This document shows, in pieces, positions 24,390 through 37,039 of a stretch of 64,000 bases of DNA; within the stretch, counting starts at the first letter, position 1; every line of letters begins with the position of its first letter. The stretch is taken from positions 1,096,191 to 1,160,190 of the forward strand of contig CM022678.1 of NCBI GenBank assembly GCA_012295275.1, in the 5' to 3' direction. The notes under the pieces are model-generated. The model was not told where the DNA came from. It did not search any database and saw only the letters and a list, made by a program, of their open reading frames with translations. This DNA is from Chrysomallon squamiferum. Taxonomy: Eukaryota; Mollusca; Gastropoda; Neomphalida; Peltospiridae. The translations under genes and the position numbers were made by a program.

Positions 24390-26219
24390 GTAAGTAAGTA
24401 AATGTTCTGTTTGTTTTAATTACCTAAATTTAAACACAAGCAGAAGCAGAAACACACATAAACACACATACATGTACATATTACAAATTCAAATGTAACA
24501 AAAGCGATTCGTAGTAGAAATGCTAAAATTTACTATTATAAGTGTTCAGTGTACAGTATGAGACTGAAGTTGTCAAAGCTGGTCTCAGACTAGGTACAGG
24601 TTTTATAAAAATAAAAAAATAAAAGAAACAATTAACATTAAACAAAATGAATTTTTACCTTAGTTACCTAATGTTCATATTTATTTATTTATATATATTT
24701 AATTGATGTAATAGGACCTACTGAACTCTCTCTAACTGGAAATTCTGTTCAGTGTTTATTTTGGTCCTTTTTATATTTTAAAGATAGCAAAATGACTGTA
24801 TCACTTGTCATTTGCTTAAAAAAGAAAATAAGTTGGTATGTTTTCAGTCACTGAATATTTTTAACTTCAGTTTCTTCAAATATTTAATCAGTTTTCAGCA
24901 ATTATTATCAAAACAAGTTACCCAAGTTAGATGATACTAATTTCATCCAAACATTTTGAAGAATTAATATAATAATTTTGACTCACTTTGTCTTCACATA
25001 GTCTACCAAAGAAAAAGCTCATTTCAACTGGAGCTGTGAAGTCTTCAGATTCTCAAAATATGTTCATTCAAGCAGAAACAAAAGAGAAGAATAATTATAC
25101 AATATTTGAATATTTATTTAACAGACATAACAGTTTCATCAACCTGATATAAAGTATGACACATGTTCATACTGATTTATTGCAAAAATTAAATATATTA
25201 TGAAATAGTTTAAGAATTAAATGGAATATAAATTAATGTGAGTAGACATAATAAAAAAGAAACTGAGGAGAACAGGAGAGTGATAATATAAATGTTAGGA
25301 ATCCCAAGAATTCTTTTTTAATACCAACATTGTCAGAAAATTGCGAAGTACTATTTAACAGTTAAAAACATCAATCCAAAGTGAGGAGCTGCAGAGTTCA
25401 TAAAACAGTTTAAGGAATTGTTTTAGTGAGAAAATGTTATTTTGAGTCTCTAGATTACATCTGTAGTTAAAGGATTCAGTGACAAGTAAACATTCAACTG
25501 ACTTCAACATCTGACTCATCTCTACAGTTAAATGTTAGATTTGTCAAATGGTCAACTGATCTCATTCCAAGTTCTAAGCTCATTCCACTTCCATTGTGTA
25601 TATAAAATGCTTAATGATATGCTCATGACTGGCCAAGGCAGAAGTGTTACAGCTTTGTTTTGGATGTAGCCTGTTGCAGGTCATTAATGGACTGATGAGT
25701 ATAACTCACTAACTGTAGGCTAGCTGATGTCCTGTAGGTTTGATCTGTTGAATGCATTCATATTATGTCATCTTTGTGTTTCTGATGTCCACCACTCTGC
25801 CAAGAAGACTATGAATGACTGAGCTATTGAGTCAAAAATCCATATGATATGTGAGTGTACTGCAGTTTGAGAAAAAAAAAAACATGGAGACATAATACAC
25901 TGATGTGTCACAGTGAAATCAGTTGTAACTCATTCAGAAACATGGAACATCATTCTGTTGTTAATCATCACAAAGTTGTAATTACTTGACATATGTTGTT
26001 GCTCATTTTGTCAGTGTTTAACTTTTCTCCGGGTGTATATTTGTAACATTTTCATTTGTAATGTTTATATAATTTACTACAATTGATGAAAAGACAACAA
26101 ACTATTCTGATATTATCTGTACATTAATATTGTTTATGTAACATAATGTAATAAAATAACTGAGTTTGTTTTTCTGCTGTTACTAGTATAGCTCACCCAT
26201 CTGTGATTGTTCTGCATAT

Positions 26220-27600
26220 TTTAAACATTAATAGCAATGCAGTATTTTTCAAGAACTCTTATTATAGTGCACAGGCTTAGTTCAGTGATTTTTATTGTGT
26301 ATTTTTGTAAAGTTTAGTAAAATTTGGAATAGCACTAGTAAATCTGTGTGTTTCTGGTTGACTATATCTACTCAGCAAAGCAGCAGAACAGCTGAGAAAC
26401 ACAGCCAGAACCTGCCCCAGTCAGCTCACACCACACCCTCAAAAGAGAAAGAGCAAATCCAAAATGAAGTAATAAATTACAACTATGATTTTTCATTATC
26501 ATCCTTGTGAGATCAGTAAAATTTCATGATTTAAAAAAAAAAAAAATTAAATATTTCTTTTTTAATAATAACATCTAAAATTACTATTAATATTTTATCA
26601 TTTACAAAAAACTCAAACAAAACCTGTATATATTTATATTTCCGTAATTTATTTATTCAATAACTTTAAGACTACAGAGTACAACAATATACCTGGCAAA
26701 AGAATATAGCTATACACAAATTATATTTATATTTGTATTGTTTATATAACATGATTTAATACAATTCACAAAACTAAGAATATAACTTAGGAAAACTATT
26801 GACATGTTATATTTATTTTTGTACTGTTTATATCATATATGACATAATTTAATAGAATCCACAAAACTAATAATATAACTTAGTAAAACAATTCACTTTA
26901 TATTTATATTGTTTATATAACATAATTTAGTAACAGGATTGACAAGAGTAAGTGGAATTGATTCTAATATTATTTATATGATCCTGCACATAAATCTGAA
27001 ACCTGAACTATCTCACCTGACCAAGCTGTGATTGTTGTACATGCTTTTAAAATTATTATTTAAAATTGTGTTATTATTCAAAATAGAAAGATGTTTTTTT
27101 CACAAAATAATATGACATGGAGTTTGAAAGTCAAACACGAAAGTGCATGTCCACTTTAAATCAAATAGTCTGTCACTTATGTAACTGAATTCCGATGATG
27201 TGTTATTGCTGTTAAGTGTTTAGAATTTTTTTAAACTTTTATTTGTGTATGCAGACTGATTAACTAGTGTTTCGAGTACAAAAAAATGATTTAAATGGAA
27301 AGTTGATGGAAATCTAAAATATTGTCTGTGTAGTAATTTCACATTGCACAGGTTTAGTTAATTTCCAGTGATTTCTGACAACTGTTTCCTTTATTTCTGT
27401 CATGTATATTTGTAATGTTTAGAAACAATTGGAATAGCACTAGCAAACCAGTGTGTGTTTCAGATTGACTGTGGTTACTCGACAAAGCAGCAGAACAGCT
27501 GAAAAATACAAAAACCAGAGCCCATCACCACAGCCTAAAAAAACAATAAAGAACAAATCCACAACAAGGTGAGAGTAATTAATTAGAAGTAAGTTATTAC
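26220..27600 (+). repeat. Tandem duplication of about 1.1 kb in the second gene copy
   Basis: 26260-26470 and 27345-27575 share GGAATAGCACTAG and CAAAGCAGCAGAACAGCTGA. The second copy ends AACAAG|GTGAGA, a possible exon end. No frame is conserved in both copies, so coding is doubtful. Confidence 0.6.
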
Positions 27601-28017
27601 ATAACAACCTTGTAAAAATTGTTATTCATGAGAATTTCTAAATAACATAATCTAACACCTCTGCTCAAAAAATTAAAAAAATTAGGATGTTTATTAAAAC
27701 CATTTTTAATAAAGACAGTCTATAAGGCTAAGACTTGTATTAATACAAGGAACTAGATGTGCTCCAGTGTATTCAGATCTGTACTTAAGATTGGTTAAGG
27801 CAGAATTGTTAAAGATTTGTTTTGCACTCTGTCAAACTGTTAAGTTAAATAATAATGGCTTTTATGTGTGTATACTGCAGTTTGAGAAAAACCTGATACA
27901 CTAACATTGAAATCTGTTGTAAGTGTCGTTATGAAACATGAAACATTCTATTCTTAATCATCACAAAGTTGTAATTATTTTTTTATATTGTGAATTTAAA
28001 TAATTTCTTTTATTCAG

Positions 28018-28131
28018 TTAGACAAACACAACCAGTGGTAAAACACAATGTAAATATCAGCACAGTTCAGAATTACCAGGATGTGTCTAATAACAGGAAT
28101 GATGTGTTTGGAAATCAAGTTATTAATACCA
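28018..28131 (+). other. Diverged motif exon of the second gene copy
   Basis: A 114-nt phase 1-1 exon (38 codons) with acceptor TATTCAG and donor GTAAGTTAAAAACTGAAA, the same donor context as the other motif exons. It encodes NISTVQNYQDV and then NDVFGNQVIN, a weak echo of the x-V-x-I-G-N core. The similarity lies mainly in exon phase and flanks. Confidence 0.55.
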
Positions 28132-29099
28132 GTAAGTTAAAAACTGAAACTTTTCTTTCCTCTACCTGCTTAATAAATAACAGAAGACACACCACAGTAG
28201 TCATTAGTACTTTTCTGTCATTCACTGTGACATGACCAGCACAGAAAGATGCACATGCACACACAGACATATAAAAACGTACATACACACAGAATTTAAA
28301 TATTGTTAGTCTTACCAAGATTTTCCTTTTAATATAAGTTATTATCACTCGGAAACATTGAAATACAGTACAAGAACATAATAATAATATGAAGAGTAAC
28401 AGTACAAAAGTAAGAACAGTAATAACAGACAACAGCAATAGTTTTGATAATTATGTTTACTTCAGTTGACATAACTAATATACTAAGAACAATTAATGTC
28501 CTTGTTGTATTTACAACAAAATAAAAATATTACTTTGTATTAGTATTGTGATAATTAGTACGTTAACTACAAAACTAAGGTACAAGTTAAAATAATTATT
28601 GTGATAATTTTTATATTGATTATAAAACTAATATATATGGTAGTATAGCTACTGTCATAATTATATTTACTATAAAACTAAGATTATAACTTAGAATAAC
28701 TATTGTGATAATTATTACATTTACTACAAAACTAAGGTATAAGTTAATATAACTATTGTAATAGTTATATTTACAATCTAAGTATATCTATGTATGACTA
28801 TTGTGATAATTATTATTTTAATTATAAAACTGTAAATGTATATCTATCTAGATGTCTGTACATGTGTATGTCTATACATGTGTATTTCATGTGACATCCT
28901 CTGACATTCACTAGTGACATAGTGTTACAAACCTGCTGAGTCTGCTAATGGACTGGTCCTGATAAATACATTTTGGAAATGGACTCACAAAACAGAGGCT
29001 GTTTTATTTCAACTTATTTATTATCTTAATTTCATCATACAGGATAATTAATTATTGATACATATTGTTATGTTTCATGCAATCTTTCTGTTCCTTGAT

Positions 29100-29668
29100 A
29101 TGTTTCAATGTACATTCTCTGACATTGGCATGGAGTATGCTAAATGTTATGTTTGGTATATTTCAGTGTGTATTCTCTAGGTTGGGTAGAGTATGATAAA
29201 TGTAATGTTTGGTATGTTTCAGTGTATATTATCTAGACTGGGATACAGTATGATAAATGTAATGTTTGATATTTCTCAGTGTATATTCTCTTGGTTGGGT
29301 TGGAGTATGATAAATGTAATGTTTGGTATATTTCAGTGTATATTCTCTAGGTTGAGGTGGAGTATGATGAATGTAATGTTTGGTATATTTCAGTGTGTAT
29401 TCTCTAGGTTGGGGTAGAGTATGATAAATGTAATGTTTGGTATGTTTCAGTGTATATTCTCTATGTTGGGTGGATAAATGTAATGTTTGGTATATTTCAG
29501 TGTATATTCTCTAGGTTGGGGTAGAGTATAATAAATGTAATGTTTGGTATATTTCTGGGTATATTCTCTGGGTTGGGGTAGAGTATGATAAATGTGATGT
29601 TTGGTATATCTCAGTGTATATTCTCTAGGTTGGGGTAGAGTATGATAAATGTAATGTTTGGTATGTTT
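29100..29668 (+). repeat. 57-bp minisatellite
   Basis: About ten units of roughly 57 bp containing GATAAATGTAATGTTTGGTA, TATTTCAGTGTATATTCTCT and AGGTTGGGGTAGAGTAT. Because 57 is divisible by three it stays open and mimics a 19-residue protein repeat. Each unit holds an acceptor-like TTTCAG. Confidence 0.9.
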
Positions 29669-29699
29669 CAAGCTGGTTGCTCTGGGACTAAAGTTGGAA

Positions 29700-29765
29700 T
29701 GATGATTCCAAACAGCAGCATAGAAAACAACATATTCATCAATCCAAGTATATTGAATGTGTTGG

Positions 29766-29801
<36 letters not shown>

Positions 29802-30637
29802 ATAAATTAAAATACTCTTTAAAACACACAAACCCAATAATACATTTAAAAACTCATACCTACACAATAACCCATTAAAATGCTCGCAGACATAATAATA
29901 ATAATAATAATAATAGTAATAATAATAATAATATATGTACTCCACATCTGGTACTTTCTACACCTAGAGTAACACACTTTAATTATCAATACAAACACAC
30001 AATAAAAGTACATTAAATACTTGCTAAGTCAGATGTATGTTAAAATGCTCACTAACTTTTACTCATCAAAATACATTAAAACTATCACAGACATAGACCA
30101 AACAACCACTAAGAATATCTTCATTAACCTTGATGAAGAATTTAACAAAATTTCTCTTTATTAATTGAAAATATTGATAGGAAGAAGGAAATATAAATAA
30201 TTGTGTTATGGAATGATTCCTGTCATGTTTTTTCAGTGATTGAGAGGGTGTAGCTTATGTGCTGTATAGTGTGTTACAAAGAATGCAAGCTATAATTGCT
30301 TTTTTAAAATTATTTTTTTATTTTTTTATTTTATTGTTTTATAAAATCAGGTAGCAATACAGTGGAAATAAATTCAGTGGGTCTTAACAGCTATTGTGCA
30401 AAGAAAGAAATTATTGTTATTGCTATTATTATTATTATTATTATTATACTTGAGTTATTTCACTTTTTTATTTTCTCATTCTGTATGGCTGTTTCCCCCT
30501 CACACTTCAGTGTGTGTGTGTGTGTGTGTTTGTTCTAATTTGTATATAAAATGAACTGAACAATAAGTTAGTATATATGTTCGTAAGTATGCATGCATGT
30601 ATATATGTATGTAGGTATGTATGTATTGGTATTTGTG

Positions 30638-30717
<80 letters not shown>

Positions 30718-31031
30718 TGTGAAGAAAGTAACCAGTTTTTTTGTCCATGTTTTCATTCATGAAGGGGAAGTAACTATACCTTATTAGGATTTCAGTTAAT
30801 AAACAGGTATTATGTTTGAAATAAAAATAATAATAAAAAGAAAATAAAAAGTTAAAAAGTTAAAATAAAAATTATATATATAATAATAAAAGCATTGTAT
30901 GACTAAAGGGAAAAAATAATTTTATTTAATATTAACTGTTTCTAGTATCATAGACCGAGAAATACAGGTTATATAACAGGTTTGACTCTTATTATGGAAA
31001 TTATATTATTATTATAATTATTATTATTATG

Positions 31032-31074
<43 letters not shown>

Positions 31075-31496
31075 TCGAGTTATTTTGTCTTATTTCTTCC
31101 TCTTTCCACTTCCCAATTTAGAGTGTGTGTGTGTGTGTGTGTGTGTGTGAGATAAAAACATTTTATTTAATATTAAGAGTGTCTTGTATCGGAGACAGAG
31201 AAATACAAGTTGATTGTTGAAGTCATTGTAAGGTATTTGATGTAACTAGTGAAAACAGTCATACTAATTTACAAACTGCAACCAGAATGAAAAGTCATTT
31301 TGAATAAAACCTAGACACAACCTCAGTCTAGTTTTGAAAATTAAACATAACATTTAAGTATATTTTAGAATTTTAACTAACAGTCATGTTCTTATTGTTT
31401 TATTATAGTGAAGTATGTATATTTATAATTCAATTTAATCCATCTTTAGATTTTAGATGAGTGCATATTACTAAACATTGTACATATTTTATTTCA

Positions 31497-31540
<44 letters not shown>

Positions 31541-32019
31541 GAGGTAGTAGTAGTAGTAGTAGTATTGACATTTTATCACAACACTGTATTATATTTTTTC
31601 ATATAATTTTATTTATTTACTACTACTACTACTACTACAAATAAAATAAAAGTTAGAAGAAATTCATTATTTAGAGAATGTGTTGAAATATTAACACAGG
31701 AAGAATTAAATGTGTATCACTAAATGCTATGAACGATAAAGAATCTGATCAACTTTGCACTAACACGTCACTAAATATTTCTATTAATATCTAACAGATT
31801 TCCTCTTCAAAACAGGTGTATGACTGATCCTAGTTTTGTGTGGGTTTAAATATTTTATTTAAAAGTCTGGACTGTGTGATAAATTATTGCATTTGGATGT
31901 GTATGTATATCGGTGTGAGTGTAATAATATTGTTACCGGTGAATGCAGAAAAAATAAATTATCTATCGTTATTCTTTTCGTTTTCTTTTCTATTTGATTA
32001 ATTATTGTTAGCTCATTAC

Positions 32020-32065
<46 letters not shown>

Positions 32066-32990
32066 TGTTTATTATTTTATTTTTTTTGCATTTTGTCATT
32101 TTCAGGAAGAAATGGTGTTAGAATTGAATTTCATTTAATCTTATATTAAAGGTGCTTTGATTTTGATAGTGGAATTATACTAAAGAAAACGGATATTCTC
32201 TAAAAGAAGGAGCTCTCCTTTTAAGAGGAAGTTTAATGAACTTTTTGTAATGGCTGCTTCCATGTGGTAAAACGCTTTGTGTAGTACAAATCGTTATCGA
32301 ACGATCATGTCAAATGATACGAGAGGAATAAGTGGTCCTGAAGTTACACTAAACTGTCTGAATTCGACAGAGCTGCTATGATGGCTGATGCAGTGATAGT
32401 TAAAACCACAGCTCTATGCAATAATGAAAATCGTTGGCTCATTTATTTTATTAAATATTAAAAATAATGTTATATTTCTTTCAATTTTCAAAAGTTAAAT
32501 ACCAGTGTAAGTGTTCAAGAAGATAGACATAAAGCTGAAGAGGTTTGACCTTTGTGTAAGTTAATTTATTTATATTATTTTTAATTGTGTATAAATACAT
32601 TTTTTGGTTTCCAGTTCGTAGTTGGAAATGAACTATAAAGTCATCAAAAGTTAGAAATCTGAACTAGATTCATATACTTTTGAAAACAAATCAAGAACTG
32701 CTTAAAATTGAAAAATATTTGTAAATTGTCCAGTATTTTTACTTATTTAAGTCATTAATAAATCCGGAAATATTTTTATTTGTTTGCATATTACTAAAAG
32801 TTTTTTTAATATACCTGTCCTTGTCATACTATTTTCCTGGGCCGTAGACGATGCACATAAACTATTTTTTATTATTAATTTAAAAAACAAGATAAGCCAC
32901 TGCATTAAGGCTGTGAGTTTTCTCTTTCACTACTTTTGTTTCTGACAACACTGTATAATAATAATAATAATAATAAAATATCCTATCTTT
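29700..32990. other. Microsatellite-rich spacer
   Basis: Includes (AAAT)n 29767-29800, (TAA)n 29894-29931, (TC)n then (TG)n 30641-30718, (TTA)n 31035-31072, (GT)n 31122-31150, (TTA)n plus (TAG)n 31498-31565 and (TTA)n 32016-32065. The segment 30160-31150 is related to 42050-42690. No gene seen. Confidence 0.7.
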
Positions 32991-33000
32991 TGTCTTATAG

Positions 33001-33730
33001 TCAAAAATATTTCTGGTGTGATAAGTCAGGCTCATGAATCATCCTACATCGAACAAAGCCAGAACAAAACTATACTAAAGTTATATATATGTAAGTATTA
33101 ACAATTAAACACAAATAAACCATACTAAAGTTATATATGTAATTAATATACACAAAGAAATCATACTAAAGATATATTATGTAAGTATAATATACAAATA
33201 AACCATACAAAAGTTATATATATGTAAGAATTATACACATACAAAACTATACTAAAGTTATATATGTAAGTATTATACATCTACAAAACTATATTAAACT
33301 TATATATGTAAGTATTATACACATACAAAACTATACTGAAGTTATATATGTATACACAACAAAACCTTCAGCTAACCTGTACAGCATTGTATAACTAGTA
33401 TTTGAATTTACCTGTATTATGGTCAATGCTTGCAGGTGAAACTGTGGCTTTGCCTATGAATTTACCTGTGTTACACAGTTTACAGATGTGGCTTACAGGT
33501 AAAACTGTATAACCTGTTCAGTACCGTTACACCTGTACAGGTTATGTTTTGTTCACACAGGTACACGTGAAGTGTTAAGGAAGGAAGACTTCAGCATGAA
33601 GGGACAGCTGATCTGCGACTTCAAGTTTGCAACGTTTTCCTGCAGACAACGTCGACAACACCAGCAAGACAGCGAGGAGAAAGACTACTCACTTCAAATC
33701 CTGGAAGCTCTTGAACCAGCTGTCTGTCTG
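33001..33730 (+). CDS. EXOSC6: EXOSC6/MTR3-like RNA exosome subunit, two internal exons only
   Basis: Exon 33001-33090 encodes GVISQAHESSYIEQSQNKT; exon 33561-33730 encodes GQLICDFKFATFSCRQRR and ends ILEALEPAVCL. These match the start of the RNase PH fold in MTR3, where a SQA.GS.Y.E...TK segment precedes LLCDF..A.F and EALEPAV. The junction (T|GT) is in frame and both donors are canonical. MTR3 is a ring subunit of the nuclear and cytoplasmic RNA exosome. I find neither the N-terminal exon nor the remaining two thirds within the window. The frame read into the next candidate exon (34194-34223) stops soon after, so this is a partial copy, or a gene with long introns whose other exons I missed. 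Confidence 0.7.
33066..33355 (+). repeat. Minisatellite grown from the EXOSC6 exon donor
   Basis: About six units of 45-50 bp contain ACTATACTAAAGTTATATAT and GTAAGTATTA. The first unit is the exon end and donor itself (donor at 33091), so exon sequence and donor have been copied into the intron. Confidence 0.8.
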
Positions 33731-33885
33731 GTGAGTTTGTATGTGTGTGTCTCTGTCTGTCTGGTGAGTTTGTATGTCTCTATTTGTCTAGTGAGTTTAT
33801 ATGTCTCTATCTGTCTGGTGAGTTTGTATGTGTGTCTATCTGTCTGGTGAGTTTGTATGTCTCTATCTGTCAGTCTGTCTATTTA
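33721..33885 (+). repeat. Minisatellite grown from the second EXOSC6 donor
   Basis: About five units of 28-36 bp with TGTCTGTCTGGTGAGTTTGT. The first unit is the exon end CTG|GTGAGT at 33730. Confidence 0.85.
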
Positions 33886-34313
33886 TTATAATTTATAAAC
33901 TAATATATAATTTAACTTTAATCATTAAAACACTAATCTAAAAAATAATGATGGTAGAAACTTAAAACAAAATAAATTCACCATTTTGTTAAACACTTTA
34001 CTTTAAGAATTTTCTTTTTTGGCTGAGAAAATGTGATGCGTTTTTTCTTTATTTGTGTCTACACTAAATAAAAACTAAAATACAAGCCTAAATGATTTCC
34101 TGTGCTTTAAAGTAGTTGTATTACAGGTTTGTTGTTAAATTGTAGATTTGTTAATACTAACAAGAATTCAGAATATATTTTGTATAATTTCAGATGACTG
34201 TTGTGTTTTTCCATGAAATGTGGGTAAGTTAGTACTAACAATATACTGAAACAAGACTGTGCATATCTCCCAATCTCACCTTTTATTATATTTTATTTTT
34301 TATTTACAGATTG

Positions 34314-34338
34314 TCCAATGAGATGACTGGTGGGCGTG
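34314..34338 (+). promoter_or_regulatory. CCAAT and GC/KLF-type boxes before a small gene
   Basis: CCAATGAG followed about ten bases later by GGTGGGCGTGG, some 50-70 bp before the ATG at 34386. The spacing fits a compact promoter, but a TTTACAG just upstream (34303-34309) would also fit an acceptor. Confidence 0.35.
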
Positions 34339-34385
34339 GTAACAGTAACAAATAAAACAAAAACCTGTCAATCAAAATCTTTGAC

Positions 34386-35699
34386 ATGGGAGGTGGAAGG
34401 AAAAGCTCATCTGTTGACCCAGGTCAGTCCACTGCAGAGCTTGAAGTAGTGAGTAGTGAAGTAGTATAAGAAAGCAGCGTGTAGTTAAGTAGCATGAAAG
34501 CAGTATTCACTGAAGTAGTATGTAAGTAAAGTATAGTGAAATTGTTTGGAAATAGTGAAGTAGTATGAAAGTAGTGTATAACTAAATAGGAAGAAACTTA
34601 GTGAAGTAGTATGAAAAGAGTGTGTAGTGCAGTAGTGTGTAGTCAAGATGTATGAAATTAGTTTAAATTGCTGTAGTATGGAAGTAGTGTATACTGAAGT
34701 AGTATGCAAGTAGTGTATAGTGAAGTAGTATACAAGTAGTGTATAGTGAAGTAGTATACAAGTAGTGTATAGTGAAGTAGTATGCAAGTAGTGTATAATG
34801 AAGTAGTATGCAGGTAGTGAATAGTGAAGTAGTATTCAAGTAGTGTATAGTGAAGTATGTAAAGTAGTATGCAAGTAGTGTATAGTGAAGTATTATGCAA
34901 GTAGTGTATAGTGAAGTAGTATTCAAGTAGTGTATAGTGAAGTAGTATGCAAGTAGTGTAGTGAAAGTAGTATGCAAGTAGTGTATAGTGAAGTATGCAA
35001 GTAGTGTATAGTGAAGTATGCAAGTAGTGTATAGTGAAGTTGTATGCAAGTAGTGTATAGTGAAGTTGTATGCAAGTAGTGTATAGTGAAGTAGTATGCA
35101 AGTAGTGAAGTAGAATGCATGTAGTGTATAGTGAAGTTGTATGCAAGTAGTGTATAGTGAAGTAGTATGCAAGTAGTGAAGTAGTATGCAAGTAGTGTAT
35201 AGTGAAGTAGTATGCAAGTAGTGTATAGTGAAGTTGTATGCAAGTAGTGTATAGTGAAGTAGTATCAAATTCTCTCCGTATGTCTGTCTCTCATTCATGT
35301 CTCCCTTTGTATTATTAAAATAAAATTAATTCTTCAGAAATAAATAAATAAGTAAATAAATAAATTAGAAGGTAAGTAAATAAATAAATAAATTAGTAGG
35401 TAAGTAAATAAATAAATAAATTAGTAGGTAAGTAAATAAATAAATAAGTAAATAAATAAATTAGTAGGTAAGTAAGTAAGTAAATACAAAAATAAATACT
35501 GTTAATTATTTCAGTGACTCAGCATCTTCCTATTATCTCAGAAGATGTCAGTGATGTCATCCTGGACATTTCTGAAGATCTTTCCATGACTAAAATTGAC
35601 AGTTCTGACCTCAGCCAGGTCAAGGCCATGGCAACATGGTTAAACCTGAGAACCATGACAAAGCCTCGCTTTCATATCCATGAATGTAGCAAAAACTAA
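34386..35699 (+). CDS. Two-exon gene for a 73-residue protein with an N-myristoylation-type start
   Basis: Exon 34386-34422 reads MGGGRKSSSVDP. The intron runs 34423-35514 and exon 35515-35699 ends in TAA. The phase is consistent (G|TG) and the ATG context is strong (G at -3 and +4). The N-terminus MGGGRKSS fits an N-myristoylation site with a basic residue nearby. The rest has an acidic amphipathic stretch (DVILDISEDL) and a helical segment (QVKAMATWLNL). I do not recognise the family. The size, lipid-type start and amphipathic helix recall small membrane-anchored adaptors such as smAKAP, but that is analogy only. Its intron is filled by a 26-bp minisatellite. Confidence 0.6.
34440..35265 (+). 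repeat. 26-bp minisatellite
   Basis: About 30 units of GTAGTATGCAAGTAGTGTAT + AGTGAA, with deletions in some units. It produces long minus-strand frames of LHYTLLAYYF type, which are not genes. Confidence 0.95.
35330..35490 (+). repeat. AAATA-type repeat with donor-like GTAAGTAAATAAA
   Basis: Several units of TTAGTAGGTAAGTAAATAAA directly before the acceptor of the 35515 exon. Confidence 0.8.
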
Positions 35700-36969
35700 A
35701 AATGATAAATTAACTCCGGAACAAAAGGAACAAATAAACCATGCTTTGGAATGGATAAAAAACTAACTGGTATGTGAGACCACTGTTCCACTACTACTAC
35801 TATTACCATAGTAATAATAACAGTAATATTATTATCAATATAACTTCTATTATCGAGAGAGTTCAATTACTGTTACTACTATCATTACAGTGTTTACTAC
35901 CACTGCTATACTATCACATCTACTATTATTATTATTATTATTACTTGAACATCCATACTACTACTACTACTACTATTACTACTACTGTTACTAAATCAGT
36001 TCGGCAAGTCTTGATATGAAAAAGATATGTTTATAAATTTAGTTTGAGTAATAATTTAATTTTAGTTTATTTTATCAAATCACTTACATGTATGCTTTGA
36101 CAGTAGTTTGTTTTGTGTTGTATGAATAACCTCCCTTTATCTGTTTATTTATTTATTATTGTTATTATTATTGTTATTGTTATTATTATTCGTTTATTGA
36201 ATGGATAATCTCCTTTTAATTTTAATTTTATTTACTATTACTACTACTACTACAGTTGTATCATTATTATTGTCATCATCATCATCATCATCATCATTAT
36301 TATTGTTATTATTCCTTTGTTGTAGTAACGATAATCTCCCTTTAATAATCATCACAAGAAATGTAGTAGAAGTAGTAGTAGTAGCAGTAATAATAATAAA
36401 ATGAGCAAGATGTACGTGTCTATGTAAATAAGTCAGTAAACAAAGTCAAATGTTTTGATCAATGATATTTTTATTACAAATAATTATGGACAAAATACAG
36501 TGATTATCATGATTAAATTAGAACTTTTCGCAACACATTTAACCATATTCTATCAACACACACACACACACACACACATATATACAAATACATATATATC
36601 TATTACATGACATTTTTCTTTATTTAATAAAAACATTCTATATAAGTAAAGAATCAATATTTTACTTAATTAACTACATATTTTTTAAATCAGTTTTTAA
36701 ATTGATATCTTAACAACATTTCAATCTCAAATATATAAAGAGCTATTTTAATAAAGAACAGCAAAATCAGTTTATATTGCTGTATTTGTTTTACAACACA
36801 GGATAAACATTTGATCAATAATTAAATAATTACATCATCATCAAACACAATAATAATAATAATAACAAATTAATTAATAAATAAATTATATTAAAAATTG
36901 AAAAATAAGAAAATTAGATTAGAAACTTTGTATGAAATTTACTTGTATTTCTCTCCGTTTCTTAGACTG

Positions 36970-37039
<70 letters not shown>

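Larger units (their letters stand above)
23310..26100 (+). repeat. Second copy of the nSTAND-ankyrin 5' region
   Basis: Collinear with 12090-14300, and it also contains dispersed-repeat copy 2. I see no counterpart of the initiating exon at 14820, so this copy may use another start or be dead. Confidence 0.8.

Noticed and set aside
26295-26510. Coding exon QSSRTAEKHSQNLPQ
   Set aside because: The duplicated counterpart at 27480 does not keep the frame.
29193-29671. Repeat proteins on both strands with 19-residue periods
   Set aside because: The 57-bp unit is a multiple of three, so it stays open by arithmetic alone.
29100-35265. CRISPR-like arrays
   Set aside because: The repeats are directly adjacent with no unique spacers, and this is eukaryotic DNA.
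34485-35298. Minus-strand frames up to 211 residues of HYTLLAYYFTIH type
   Set aside because: They come entirely from the 26-bp minisatellite in an intron; there is no start context and no domain.
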